A stretch of DNA of 64,000 bases from a virus, in the IMG/VR virus record IMGVR_UViG_3300033571_020726, positions 16,739-80,738 of that record, one strand, 5' to 3'. Shown piece after piece: positions 20,001-29,417 of the stretch. The notes beneath the pieces are model-generated. The model did not search any database, was not told the DNA's origin, and was given only the letters and a program-made list of their open reading frames with translations. Positions within the stretch are counted from its first letter, which is position 1, and every line of letters starts with the position of its first letter. The position numbers were made by a program, and so were the translations under genes.

Positions 20001-20430
20001 TTCAATAGAAATGTCAAATATAAAACATTTAAATGAGGATATAGCAAAATTATTTAATGACGTTTCATTTTTAAAAAATATTATATCAGACTTTTCAGTA
20101 ATGAATGATTCATATTATAATAATATTGAAAAATTTTCAGATTTTTATTTTAAGAGAATTAAAAGTGATAAAATTCAAATCACACCTTTATATGAAATGT
20201 ATCAAATATTAGATAATATATTAACAGATATGTTGTCTGATTTTATTTCAACACGCGTTAAGTTTAATAATAATATTTATGTAATTGAATCACATGCATT
20301 AGAAAGACATAAGTTTAATTACAAATTTATGGAAAGTCATATTTTAATGAAAGGTGATTATAGTATTGTTTCAAATACAAATACAAGAAAATCAAATAAT
20401 TATTTAAATTTAAGTGGAAGAAGATTTTAA
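17047..20430 (+). CDS. Large baseplate/tail protein with two LamG-like domains
   Basis: 1127 residues; the start overlaps the upstream stop by 8 bases. Residues about 165-340 are a LamG-like jelly roll: EFSIDFRIYLQDN, WEHISLSINSSQ, IVVYLNGVEIQSL, FYIGKAIS, FIGFLDEFRFYHKNLTSEEI. A second, weaker copy covers about 675-845 (YTFEFFLNYF, then FNGNISNIKLWNVNLSKNDI). Between them lies a helical part with LLIIWARFFDEIKLYLDIMP and SKGTKQAIKSIFNSVGI, which recalls tail assemblies that bundle around the baseplate (inference). Asn, Lys and Ile dominate the composition. Likely a virion surface structure; no enzymatic motif seen. Confidence 0.55.
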   Translation: MGKLFKQKELINKYKINENKRVNKSNENSNLLDFDNLILDKNQFERFDTYSGLFNTQQLLGAIDFSEFRNHCFFDSAVSKVEYTFNKIYDEFPLDGSSIEVDQYFRSFDGFGKFIYNQIDKNIGYLKFNNNAHIEVTNKAGYLFSLNRNDDIISKLTKPILNPKNSEFSIDFRIYLQDNVQYNNHPVFQYLDNKIINGVNTQNGFTFFVKNNIANSLTEVVFILTDGVNNKKLYSSFQILRNTWEHISLSINSSQNKKNIVVYLNGVEIQSLQKESDILSNSSLDISNDTKFYIGKAISNHIISNNNNYNFQLNNNNEKFIGFLDEFRFYHKNLTSEEIILKKETNEFANDLLKLYFRFNEPAGTYGNNSICFDYSGNSLHSRIIADSGTLITNLRYNYENDLIKPSLRFENDDFNPVLFPSFTKNRNLNETYLNKAKEWDIFNSNLIFKLFPRHYFDEGAAFEGLSESFNNEAAKTYYITDTDLPGQQKVEAIQTFANLLIIWARFFDEIKLYLDIMPKLIDIDYEDINTAESVVNFFLPLMTKKNGFIFKELLNNNTNKILDGYVIGADGADKSQYNMRYIQNQIWKRILVNSKDMIMSKGTKQAIKSIFNSVGINYDEYYKFREYGKSLNSFIEKNYIKKNKDFKIINFNKTNKNLILKSKLNNLPNSLFSQNSYTFEFFLNYFNVLQQKSLSESIFKLVNTTKSNELLLELIFEKNAESLYGDFILFLKNNDNSITDYLKIENLNIFDNNLQFSIHVENKVNEIVLSLVCQTCEKDVEYFKSDYVFAKSNQIKPKIFEIVNDILEINIGNNISFRNIFEFNGNISNIKLWNVNLSKNDINMHAMNQFSIANDQYKLNKNLNKNLSEFLLLHLSCQDDVYHKELNGENINLIDFSELTTTDLYAINYPHKLICNNPIISIDRIINKQIVIYENDIKFDEPNFENKVKVMSFSDVDLAEEYNVAISPVYNVEYINQQKNDVRFSIEMSNIKHLNEDIAKLFNDVSFLKNIISDFSVMNDSYYNNIEKFSDFYFKRIKSDKIQITPLYEMYQILDNILTDMLSDFISTRVKFNNNIYVIESHALERHKFNYKFMESHILMKGDYSIVSNTNTRKSNNYLNLSGRRF

Positions 20431-20432
20431 AT

Positions 20433-20479
20433 TAAATACCTTATATTTTTTTTTTATATTTATTTAAAAAAGGTATTTA
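20433..20479 (+). promoter_or_regulatory. Leader hairpin with ribosome binding site in the stem
   Basis: Perfect 10-base arms TAAATACCTT (20433-20442) and AAGGTATTTA (20470-20479) flank 27 bases of A/T. The right arm ends one base before the ATG at 20481 and contains the AAGG ribosome binding site of that gene. Both arms contain a G/C dinucleotide step, so this is not just generic A/T self-complementarity. It would act as a translational brake if folded (inference). Confidence 0.5.
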
Positions 20480-20480
20480 C

Positions 20481-21944
20481 ATGTTAACAATTCAGATAAA
20501 AGAAGGTAATATTTCGCCTGTTGTTGAAACAACGCAAGAATATATCTTTGAAATAATTGAAAAACAGTCTAGAATAACAACCAGAACAACCAGGTTGAAC
20601 AGTTTCATAAATATAAATAATTCATATTCTTTTTCAATAAATTTATCGCCTGAATTACGTGATATCATTTCACCATTTTCAAATAAATTTTCTAATTTAG
20701 ATAATAATGTCGACAATTTTATAAATAACGAGAAGTTGTATGAAGAGGAAAAAGATATTTTAAAAACATACAAAAAAATATTTTTAGATAGAGATAAAAA
20801 TGAAAATAAAGTAATAAATTTATTGAATAGCGACTTTATTTTAAATAAAAAAACGAGTATAAGAAATGTTCAAAACAAAAGTATTAATAGCCTGAATTAC
20901 TACTTAGATAATTTTATAATTCATGAAATTTTAACATCTGATACTTTTATTCCTTTTAATGAAATTTTACGTTTTCCTGATACACATGTTTTTAATAAAC
21001 AAAATAATCGTTGGGAAACATCAGGTGCATTATATATTTTGTATAATATGTATGAAAAAATGTTTAAAGTAGGATTAAGTCAAGTTGAACAAAATAAGTT
21101 TATTTATAAATTATTATATCCTATTACACATAATTCATACATTAAATATTTTTCAGGAATGAGATTAGATCCTTTTGATTTAATACTAAAAATAGAAAAA
21201 AGAATAGATATATCTAATTTTACAGGAATTAAATTTGATAAAATAGATTTAGGAAAAAATATAAGAAATGAAGTAAATGTAATAAATGATAAAATAACGA
21301 TAAATGATACAACTACAGCTACTTTTTCTGATTCTTTTAGAGATTTTTCAAATATAAAACCTATATTTACAAAAAAAATTGAAAATATAAATGTAGTCAA
21401 AAAAGATTCATTAACTAATACCGCTTTTACAATTAATGGTAAAATAACGAAACAAACTAAAAAAGTATTTATTAATTTAGAAAATCCAATACCTTTTAAA
21501 AATAATCAAATAAATTTAGGTTGGTTAAATAATGATGATAAAAAAAATATAACGCCTTTTAATGATATGAATATAAAAAATATTAATTCTAATGTTAACT
21601 CTCTTGAATTTATAAAAAATAAAATAGCGAAAATTATTGAAAAAAATGAAAATAATGAGATAATAAATATTAAATATGAAAAATCGTTTGATGATGTGAT
21701 TATAACAAAAATAAATGATGTTATAGTCGATACACAAATAATAAAATCAGGATTTTTTAATTCATTAACAATTTCATTACAAGAAAAACAAAAAATTGTT
21801 AAAATACAAAAAGAAAGTTTAATTCAAACAAAAAATAAAGTTGTTGAATCTATTACACTTGATGAAAAATATCCTGCAAGTGGATTTGATACAGAAAACT
21901 TTATTAAAAAAGATTCAATAGCATATCTAGGAATAAAGGAATAA
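20481..21944 (+). CDS. Unrecognised structural-region protein
   Basis: 487 residues, no family recognised. The N-terminal part (TIQIKEGNISPVVETTQEYI) looks beta-rich. The rest is Asn/Lys/Ile-rich with repeated KIxxND and FKN patterns. No transmembrane segment, cysteine cluster or nucleotide-binding motif. The C-terminus (LDEKYPASGFDTENF, YLGIKE) is compact. It lies in an uninterrupted run of structural genes between baseplate wedge and later tail genes, 8 bases before the next ATG. Probably a minor tail or baseplate-associated protein; that rests on place and composition only. A long minus-strand frame at 20492-20773 is a low-complexity shadow of it. Confidence 0.45.
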   Translation: MLTIQIKEGNISPVVETTQEYIFEIIEKQSRITTRTTRLNSFININNSYSFSINLSPELRDIISPFSNKFSNLDNNVDNFINNEKLYEEEKDILKTYKKIFLDRDKNENKVINLLNSDFILNKKTSIRNVQNKSINSLNYYLDNFIIHEILTSDTFIPFNEILRFPDTHVFNKQNNRWETSGALYILYNMYEKMFKVGLSQVEQNKFIYKLLYPITHNSYIKYFSGMRLDPFDLILKIEKRIDISNFTGIKFDKIDLGKNIRNEVNVINDKITINDTTTATFSDSFRDFSNIKPIFTKKIENINVVKKDSLTNTAFTINGKITKQTKKVFINLENPIPFKNNQINLGWLNNDDKKNITPFNDMNIKNINSNVNSLEFIKNKIAKIIEKNENNEIINIKYEKSFDDVIITKINDVIVDTQIIKSGFFNSLTISLQEKQKIVKIQKESLIQTKNKVVESITLDEKYPASGFDTENFIKKDSIAYLGIKE

Positions 21945-21952
21945 TTAAAAAT

Positions 21953-24900
21953 ATGGCCAGAAAATATAAAAAAATATCAATATCAAATGATTTATTACAA
22001 CCTAAATCTGGTAATTCATTAATAAATATTAAAAATCAAATATGTAAGCAAAATATAATACAAAATAAAAATTCTTATGTACCTATTAATGGTGAAATTT
22101 TTGAAAATAGTCATGAAATTAAAGAAAATATTTTTAATGTAAATGTAATAAATGATTTCGAAACAACACACAATATACAAATATCATTATTAAACAAAAC
22201 GCTATTAAATAGAAAATATATATTTAATTTTCAACAAGAAAATACTGATTTAACTATCAATTTATCTTTAACTAATTCATCTATACCTTTTTTAGATATT
22301 GGGTCATATATTAAAATAGTTGCATCAAAAAATATTAAAAGTCAAAAATTTAAGATTTTTTATAATGGAAATAGATATACTGAATATTTTTCTTTTGAAA
22401 ATGGAAATATTTTTAATGATATAATTTTTTATTGGACAGGAAATGAATGGAAATTAACATATGATCAGAATCAGTCGAATTTAAATAATACTTTTAAAAC
22501 AGTATGGAATGATTCAGATATTATTAAAAATGAAATAAATGACATGAATCAATTTGTTAATTATTCGACTGGTTTAACAAATAATTTAATCGGAAATAGT
22601 CACGTTAATCTATCAAGTAATATTGCTTTTCCATCAAATATTGGAACATTAAATATTGAAAATATAAAATCTAATTTTAATAATCTAAAAAAATTTATTA
22701 AAAAAGAAAATATACAAAATAATAAATTTATATCTTTTATCGATAAAAAATATCCTAAAAATTCAAGTATAATACATGATGAAAATTTTATAAAAGGATT
22801 AGGCAAATTTAATTTAGATAGCAATTTATATGAAGAAACATCAATAGAAATAGAATTAGATAATCCTACTGACGTATTTTTACAACATACAGCTGTAATA
22901 CAGGAAACGCAAATTTCAGATAATAATGATACATGGTCTACTGATGTTTATCCTGAAACTTTTCATAAAGCAAATACACCTTTTGTAATGTATAATTTCT
23001 CAGATCAATGTTGGCAATATAGAGGTATTCATAAACCATATATTCAATTTAATGATATAAATGCATTAGATATTGATTATTTAACATCAAGTTTTAATAA
23101 TGATGTAGTTAACTATTTTAATACAATAGACGTTAATGTAGATGATTCTCAATTAATTACAACTAAAAAAAGATGGCGTATTTTTTATCAAAAATATATT
23201 ATGAATCATGATCCTTTAACATCTACACATACACAGTCTTTAAGATTAAATAATAAACCAAATTCTCAAAATGAAGATGTATATAAATATCAAAATTTTT
23301 TATCAATTCCTACTCAACAATTTGGTTTTCCACATTCATCAAAATTTCATGGTTTTGATTATAATGTTTTAAAAATAAATAAATATATTAATAAACCTTT
23401 TATCATTGATCGTGTTGAATTTAATGCAAATGTAGAAGTTAAAGGTGAAATATCATATATTGATTCTAAAAAATTAGAAACCCCATTTAATATTTCTTTA
23501 AACTTTTTTATTTTAAATCAAAGAAAAAAATCTAAGTTTTCTATAAATACTTTTAAAGGCGTCGAAACAAAATATTTTTCAAATTTTTCTAATGGTATTC
23601 ATTCATTAACAAATTTTAATACATCTAAATTTATAATGACAAATTCTTCTATTAATCAAGGCGTTTTAACTACACCTTCATCTTGGGATTTATATATTGA
23701 TAATAAAAAAGTATATCAAGAATTTATGTTTCAAGATGAATATTCACCATATATACCTACAATTGATAATAATACTGGTTTATATCTATCACAGGGCATT
23801 GACGATAATCTGTTTGACATAAATCATACAAAGACTTTTAAAATATTTATATCAAATGCAAATGTTGATAATTATTCATTTGATGAATTTAAAACAACAA
23901 CATTAAATATAAATACACATGATGGAGAATATACAAGAGAAATAATAACATATGGAAATGCTTTATTTTATTCACATTTTAATAAAAGATGGAATGGAAG
24001 TTCTTTTGTAAATATATCATCAAATATAAAGGACATGATTAGTAAAACTATACAAAATAATAATGATTTATATATTGATACTACACCAAGTCAAAATGCA
24101 TTAGATAATATTTATCAGGATAATGAAATAAATACAGGCTTTAATTATGCAAATAATATAAGCATAAAGGCTGTTGTAAAGTCTCCAAAAGAATGTAATA
24201 TAAATATTAATAATCATTTAATAAATAATCAAATTTTAATACCTACATCAAATCCATCAAATATAAAATTAAGTACAAGTGTAGTCTATAGTGGTAATCA
24301 ATATGAATCAATTAATAATAGTGTAGATGAAAATGCATATTCAGGTACTAGATATTTAGAAAGAAAAATATCAGGTAGAAATCAAAATGATTCATACAAT
24401 AATTTAAACGTTGATTTACCTTTATCTGATATAGAATTACGAAATGATACTGTTTTAACAGATTTAAATGTTGATTATTTAGATAAAATGTCAATAAAAA
24501 TAGATTCAGGCGTTAAATTAACAAATCAAAGTTCGCCATATGTATTAATGCCATCAGATAATTTATTATTTTGTTTATCAACATCTAATTTAATTTCTTC
24601 TAATTTAATAAAGCAAGTAGTTAAAATTAAAAAAGGTAAAGTTAAGTTTGTTTTACATGGATATATTCCTAAAAATAATAGAATGATAGTTGATTATAAA
24701 AATTTAAAGGATTTAAATACTGACAATTTTTCATCAAATATTATAGGTAATACATTTGTAAATGATAATTTTTCTGAATTATTTGAAAAATCAGAATTAT
24801 TTAATTGTTATTTAGATAGAATATTTAAAGGTGACTTTTTTCTTAATACAAGGAAATTAAATGACGATAATATAGTATCTTCTTCAAAAATAAAATCAGG

Positions 24901-25501
24901 GAGCGCATTTATACCTTATGTTATATTAGAAAATTTAAATTTTAAAAAAGATAGTTGGATATATGATGATTTTGATCTTATTTTAAAAATTAAAGAAATT
25001 TTTTACGATCAAAATGGCGTTGGTTTATTATCAAATCAAACAAAATTAATAAATATTATTAGAAATATGAAATTTTATAAATCAAATAATACAAATGATA
25101 ATTTAACACTATATTTTGGAACATATCGTAATAATATAGAACCTTCAAAATCAAATATAAAAAAGAAATGTAGTTATAAATCATATGGTCAATATTGTTT
25201 AAACTTTGGGCAAAGATTATTTACAACATATTCTGAATCTTATGGTGAGAAAAATTTTCAAAAGAAGACAACATATGTAATTGAACAAAAATTTATCGAT
25301 AATTTAACAGGTGAAGAAATAACGAATATGAGTAATATTAAAAATAGAAATAAATCAAAAACTCTAGAATTATATGATTCAGGATATAAATCAATTAATG
25401 AAAACGGAGATATAACAAAATGGAATTATGAAGATTTTTTATCTTTAAAACACGTTGCATTTAATGATACATCTTTTAATGTTATTTATAACAATAATTA
25501 A
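21953..25501 (+). CDS. Giant structural protein with fibre-like module
   Basis: 1182 residues, starting 8 bases after the previous stop. Residues about 105-175 carry a module DIGSYIKI...FKIFYNGNRY...IIFYWTGNEWKL. It matches in layout the segment in the truncated first gene of the window (G-D-K-F-K-V...FKVQY...FEWRGSRW). Other parts show DVYPETFHKANTPFVMYNF and WRIFYQKYIMNHDPLTS, with many DNN and NIN patches. It is long, soluble and Asn-rich, with no visible catalytic motif. Tail-fibre or baseplate periphery is the likely location, by shared module and by neighbours. Family not recognised; confidence concerns the coding call and general structural role. Confidence 0.5.
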   Translation: MARKYKKISISNDLLQPKSGNSLINIKNQICKQNIIQNKNSYVPINGEIFENSHEIKENIFNVNVINDFETTHNIQISLLNKTLLNRKYIFNFQQENTDLTINLSLTNSSIPFLDIGSYIKIVASKNIKSQKFKIFYNGNRYTEYFSFENGNIFNDIIFYWTGNEWKLTYDQNQSNLNNTFKTVWNDSDIIKNEINDMNQFVNYSTGLTNNLIGNSHVNLSSNIAFPSNIGTLNIENIKSNFNNLKKFIKKENIQNNKFISFIDKKYPKNSSIIHDENFIKGLGKFNLDSNLYEETSIEIELDNPTDVFLQHTAVIQETQISDNNDTWSTDVYPETFHKANTPFVMYNFSDQCWQYRGIHKPYIQFNDINALDIDYLTSSFNNDVVNYFNTIDVNVDDSQLITTKKRWRIFYQKYIMNHDPLTSTHTQSLRLNNKPNSQNEDVYKYQNFLSIPTQQFGFPHSSKFHGFDYNVLKINKYINKPFIIDRVEFNANVEVKGEISYIDSKKLETPFNISLNFFILNQRKKSKFSINTFKGVETKYFSNFSNGIHSLTNFNTSKFIMTNSSINQGVLTTPSSWDLYIDNKKVYQEFMFQDEYSPYIPTIDNNTGLYLSQGIDDNLFDINHTKTFKIFISNANVDNYSFDEFKTTTLNINTHDGEYTREIITYGNALFYSHFNKRWNGSSFVNISSNIKDMISKTIQNNNDLYIDTTPSQNALDNIYQDNEINTGFNYANNISIKAVVKSPKECNININNHLINNQILIPTSNPSNIKLSTSVVYSGNQYESINNSVDENAYSGTRYLERKISGRNQNDSYNNLNVDLPLSDIELRNDTVLTDLNVDYLDKMSIKIDSGVKLTNQSSPYVLMPSDNLLFCLSTSNLISSNLIKQVVKIKKGKVKFVLHGYIPKNNRMIVDYKNLKDLNTDNFSSNIIGNTFVNDNFSELFEKSELFNCYLDRIFKGDFFLNTRKLNDDNIVSSSKIKSGSAFIPYVILENLNFKKDSWIYDDFDLILKIKEIFYDQNGVGLLSNQTKLINIIRNMKFYKSNNTNDNLTLYFGTYRNNIEPSKSNIKKKCSYKSYGQYCLNFGQRLFTTYSESYGEKNFQKKTTYVIEQKFIDNLTGEEITNMSNIKNRNKSKTLELYDSGYKSINENGDITKWNYEDFLSLKHVAFNDTSFNVIYNNN

Positions 25502-25521
25502 TATATAATTTACAATATAAA

Positions 25522-25550
25522 TTTTATATTTTAATAAATAAAATATAAAA
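25522..25550 (+). promoter_or_regulatory. Perfect A/T hairpin in the leader of the 25561 gene
   Basis: 12-base perfect arms TTTTATATTTTA (25522-25533) and TAAAATATAAAA (25539-25550) with a 5-base loop, 10 bases before the ATG at 25561. The GAAGAAGA ribosome-binding stretch follows immediately, outside the stem. All pairs are A-T, so the fold is weak and could be chance in AT-rich DNA. I list it because several gaps in this window share such a layout. Confidence 0.35.
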
Positions 25551-25560
25551 GAAGAAGAAA

Positions 25561-26694
25561 ATGTCTGGGATATTAAATAAAAAACAAAGATTAGTAGATT
25601 TTAGTTTAACAAAAAATGGGTATAAACAAATAGAAAATGGAGATTTAAGATTTGTTTATGCCTCTTTAACAGATAAAGATATGATATATTCTAAAAAGCA
25701 AGGTGAATATAATATAGCAGATATTGAAGCATCACCTTTTTTTTTCGAAGTTTATTCAAAGTATACAGACAATATTAATACTGAAATTGATATTAAAAAT
25801 ATCAGTAATTTTGCTTTAAAAACAGAATTAAATAATTCATTTATTAATTTAGTTAATAATACAAATAGCAATATAGAATCAGGAATATTGCAAGAAGTAT
25901 TTAATAAAGTGTCAAATGATGTAATGTCAAGTTTAAAAAACGAATGTATAATATTATCAGACGATTATATTTCAAATACAAATAATGATATATCATTATT
26001 CCTATATAAAAAAAACGATGATGAAATAAATATATCATTAAACGATTTAAATATTACAAATTATATGAATGCAGATAATTTATTTGAGATTAATATTGAT
26101 AATAATTATTATACAATTCAAAATCCAATTATTAATTTTGACAGATATTCTTTATTTGAAGATGATAGATTTATAAATAAATTAAATTATTTGTTTTTAC
26201 CACCAACTAATATAAATACTAATATTGTATCTAAAAATAATAATCTATCAAATATGTATAATACTTTTGAAGATAAAAGAAAACCTGAAAAATTATTATA
26301 TAAAAAGTTAAATAATAATCTCTTAACAAATATAAATACGACAGATATATTACAGCAATTAAAAAATTTAGAATTAGCAGCATCAAATAAAATAAATGAT
26401 ACATTAAATACGCAAAAAATAAGTAAAATAGAATTTAAATTTGAAAATAAACAATTCGAAACAGAGTTTTTAATATCACTTTTCGAGCTAAATCAAAATG
26501 AATCGACATTAAATAAATTATTATTCATAAATCAAGGTGAAATATTTGATACGGGTGATAATAAAAATAAACAAATATATTCAGTTGGTAAATTATTTAA
26601 AACTAAAATTGATTTACAAAATCTTTTAAACGATAATATTGATGATGAAATCAACTATATTTTTATAAATTTATTTACTATAGTTATAGAATAA
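25561..26694 (+). CDS. Structural protein with LT-x-x-G N-terminal domain shared with the 36816 gene
   Basis: 377 residues. The N-terminal about 45 residues, QRLVDFSLTKNGYKQIENGD followed by FVYASLTDKDMIY, align with the start of the 36816 gene product (SIIIDAVLTERGRELLARND...SFAFGDDEIDY). The shared pattern is D-x-x-LT-x-x-G, a turn, F/Y and D-x-(M/I)-x-Y. I recall this opening in tail-associated proteins of large myoviruses, but have no name for it. The remaining residues are Asn/Lys-rich without known motifs; the C-terminus (LLNDNIDDEINYIFINLFTI) is hydrophobic and beta-like. Expected role: virion component, possibly mounting neighbouring giant proteins on the tail. Confidence 0.5.
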   Translation: MSGILNKKQRLVDFSLTKNGYKQIENGDLRFVYASLTDKDMIYSKKQGEYNIADIEASPFFFEVYSKYTDNINTEIDIKNISNFALKTELNNSFINLVNNTNSNIESGILQEVFNKVSNDVMSSLKNECIILSDDYISNTNNDISLFLYKKNDDEINISLNDLNITNYMNADNLFEINIDNNYYTIQNPIINFDRYSLFEDDRFINKLNYLFLPPTNINTNIVSKNNNLSNMYNTFEDKRKPEKLLYKKLNNNLLTNINTTDILQQLKNLELAASNKINDTLNTQKISKIEFKFENKQFETEFLISLFELNQNESTLNKLLFINQGEIFDTGDNKNKQIYSVGKLFKTKIDLQNLLNDNIDDEINYIFINLFTIVIE

Positions 26695-26705
26695 AAGGAT
26701 TTGAT

Positions 26706-29351
26706 ATGATAAACAATAATTTAGGATCTTTATTTAAAGGTAATTTAGGAAGAACATACCAAGGAAGGCAATTTGTTTTTTATAAAAATAAACCTACAAT
26801 ATTTAAAACTTATATAGAAATAGATAATAATCAGGCTAAAAGATTAAATTTAAGTTATTTCAAAACAGCTACAATTTATAAAAAAAATAATAGTTATTTA
26901 AATAGCAATGATAAAAGATTCTTGATAAATGAAAATCAAATATTTGATATAAAAAATTATTTATCAGGTAATTATGTAAATGAGAAATATAATTTATTAG
27001 ATAAATCAAATAATTTTTTAGGCAGAAGTTTAAAAATATCAGAATCTTTTTCAAAAAATCAAATCGAAAATTATACGATTAGAGATGTAAAAAATTATTT
27101 TTTTGGCGTTAATATGTATATTGATACTAAATTAGGCTTTACAATAAATAATTTACAAGAAATTTTTTTTGAAACAAATTTTAATGTGCAAAGTAGTATT
27201 GGAGGAAATGAAGAATATAATACTATTTTAATTGTTTATGCTTTTGATAAAAATGACAATATTATAGATATAAAAAAAATAGAAAATTTTATTCCTAAAA
27301 ATGTCACATGGTTTGAAGATAAAACAACAACTACATTAAATAATTTTGATACAATTGATTTTGATACATTATTAAATTTTTCTTTTGATAATAACATTTA
27401 TAATAATATAATAAGGAAAATGATTATATCTAGAACATCAATATATAATTCATTATTAAATAGTGATTTAAACCCTATAGAAAATATTACGATACAAGAA
27501 AACAATAATGATATAGAAAATCAAAATATACAATTAATAAATGATAATACTGACGTTTTTTTTAATAGCAATTTACAAAACTTACAAATTGGTGAAGAAA
27601 TAAAATATAAAATTTATTTAAAAATAACAGGAAGTAATAAATTTTATATTTTAAATACATCACATAAAATAATTAATACTGAAAATGTAGGTTTAGTATC
27701 AAATCAAAATAATTTAAATCAATATTTAAACATTGATGCTACGCATTTACATGTTCAGAATTTAATACAAATAAAGTTAAGTATGACAAATGAAGTATTG
27801 AATATACCTACATTTAATCCAACTTTTTCAGGAATATATCTTAATAATATTATAGATTCTCAAAATTTAATAAATAATATTTTATTAATAGCAACAGGAA
27901 ATAATTCGAATAATTTTATTTCATTTAATGGAGAATTATTAAAAAACATTTTAATAAATTCTTCTAGAAATGTTTCAGACAATATTGAATTAATTTTTTA
28001 TTTGAAAAGTAATTATAATATTATAAATAAGATTTATTTTACGTTTGAAGAAAATTTTAAAAAATATAATATCAGTGCTGATATTACTGATGTATTTGAA
28101 GATATTAAATTAAATCAATCTTTATCAATTCAAAATATAACGAAGAATACTATAAATTATTCAAACTTATATATAAACTATAATATAAAAATAAGCGATT
28201 ATAAAAATTCTAATACTAATTTAAACAAATTATTATTTTTAAATTATGATTCTATTTATATCGATCAATTAAAACAAAATGCAAATGCATATAAAGAAAC
28301 TTTTAATAATAATATTTTTGTAATTATAAGAAAAAAAATAAAACAATCATTAAATAATAATAATAAAGAAAGATATTATATTTTTAATAAAGACATAATC
28401 GATAATTTAAATTTGAATTTAAATATAGAATATACAGATGATATATCATTAGATTTAAAATATAATGATGATGAAGAATTAAATAAAATATTCGATATAA
28501 AAGATAATATTGATGAAAATTCAATAACTAATTATGAAATTTCAGCAAAAATAATGATAATACCTTTAGATTTTTTTTCAACAACTGTTAATAAATTTCA
28601 AATAAAAGAAAAAATTAAAGAAATAATTTTATTAAATAGTCAAAGTAAATTAATACCAAGTATGAATGATATAGAAAATATTTACAATATATTATTTAAT
28701 ATAAACAAAGATGTTTTTCAATCATTAAAGCAATTAGATTTATATAAGTTATTTAACAGTTTTTGTATTAAAGATAGTTTTGCAATAAATACAATTAGTT
28801 TACCAAAAATTATTACAACTGTTGTCGATAAATCTAATTTAGTATTAGAATATTCGTCTTTTTCTTTTAATTTAGACGATTTTAATTTAGATAATTCAAA
28901 AAAAGAATCTCAAATATTATTTACTGCAAATTTTAATTTAAATAGTAATTTAGATAATTTAAAAAATGTATTAAATTATTTAGGAAATATTGTAACTGAT
29001 TTTTTTGAATCTTTTTATTATAAGCGTAATAATCAATATATTGATATTTTTTCATTACAAAATATCGGTTTTACAAAAAGAGAAATAATTGAAAAAATAA
29101 ATAATTCTTTTATTAAAAAATATAAATTCTCAAATACGACAATTGATATTGAGTTTTCTTTAATATTAAAAAACGAAATAGCTACATTTTTTAGAGACTT
29201 AATTTCATTATCAATCAATGATAAAAAAAATAAAAACTTTTTAAAAAATAATTTTTATATAAAACTAAATTTTCAAAGATTTAGTATCAATAAAATAGAT
29301 ATATCAATCAAAAATGTAGATGATATATTTGTCAAATTTCCTTTATATTAA
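26706..29351 (+). CDS. Large unrecognised structural-region protein
   Basis: 881 residues, starting 11 bases after the previous stop with AAAGGATTTG as ribosome binding site. No recognised family. The N-terminus (NNNLGSLFKGNLGRTYQGR) looks like a short linker. The body is extremely rich in Asn, Asp, Lys, Ile and Leu, with alternating beta-like patterns (DIFSLQNIGF, NKIDISIKNVDDIFV). No cysteine clusters, membrane helices or nucleotide-binding loops. Followed by a 66-base gap with a TATAAATA element. Role probably structural, inferred from its place in the tail gene run. A frame at 29033-29218 on the other strand is a shadow. Confidence 0.45.
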   Translation: MINNNLGSLFKGNLGRTYQGRQFVFYKNKPTIFKTYIEIDNNQAKRLNLSYFKTATIYKKNNSYLNSNDKRFLINENQIFDIKNYLSGNYVNEKYNLLDKSNNFLGRSLKISESFSKNQIENYTIRDVKNYFFGVNMYIDTKLGFTINNLQEIFFETNFNVQSSIGGNEEYNTILIVYAFDKNDNIIDIKKIENFIPKNVTWFEDKTTTTLNNFDTIDFDTLLNFSFDNNIYNNIIRKMIISRTSIYNSLLNSDLNPIENITIQENNNDIENQNIQLINDNTDVFFNSNLQNLQIGEEIKYKIYLKITGSNKFYILNTSHKIINTENVGLVSNQNNLNQYLNIDATHLHVQNLIQIKLSMTNEVLNIPTFNPTFSGIYLNNIIDSQNLINNILLIATGNNSNNFISFNGELLKNILINSSRNVSDNIELIFYLKSNYNIINKIYFTFEENFKKYNISADITDVFEDIKLNQSLSIQNITKNTINYSNLYINYNIKISDYKNSNTNLNKLLFLNYDSIYIDQLKQNANAYKETFNNNIFVIIRKKIKQSLNNNNKERYYIFNKDIIDNLNLNLNIEYTDDISLDLKYNDDEELNKIFDIKDNIDENSITNYEISAKIMIIPLDFFSTTVNKFQIKEKIKEIILLNSQSKLIPSMNDIENIYNILFNINKDVFQSLKQLDLYKLFNSFCIKDSFAINTISLPKIITTVVDKSNLVLEYSSFSFNLDDFNLDNSKKESQILFTANFNLNSNLDNLKNVLNYLGNIVTDFFESFYYKRNNQYIDIFSLQNIGFTKREIIEKINNSFIKKYKFSNTTIDIEFSLILKNEIATFFRDLISLSINDKKNKNFLKNNFYIKLNFQRFSINKIDISIKNVDDIFVKFPLY

Positions 29352-29363
29352 ATTTTTTTTAGC

Positions 29364-29371
29364 TATAAATA
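29364..29371 (+). promoter_or_regulatory. Candidate T4-type late promoter (TATAAATA)
   Basis: Exact TATAAATA in the context AGCTATAAATAATAATATAG, 46 bases before the ATG at 29418. The placement in a 66-base gap, in front of the longest gene of the window, fits a late promoter for gp55-type sigma. A chance match cannot be excluded at this AT content. Confidence 0.4.
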
Positions 29372-29417
29372 ATAATATAGAATTTATAAACATTAAGTTT
29401 GTAAAATAGGATTAAAT

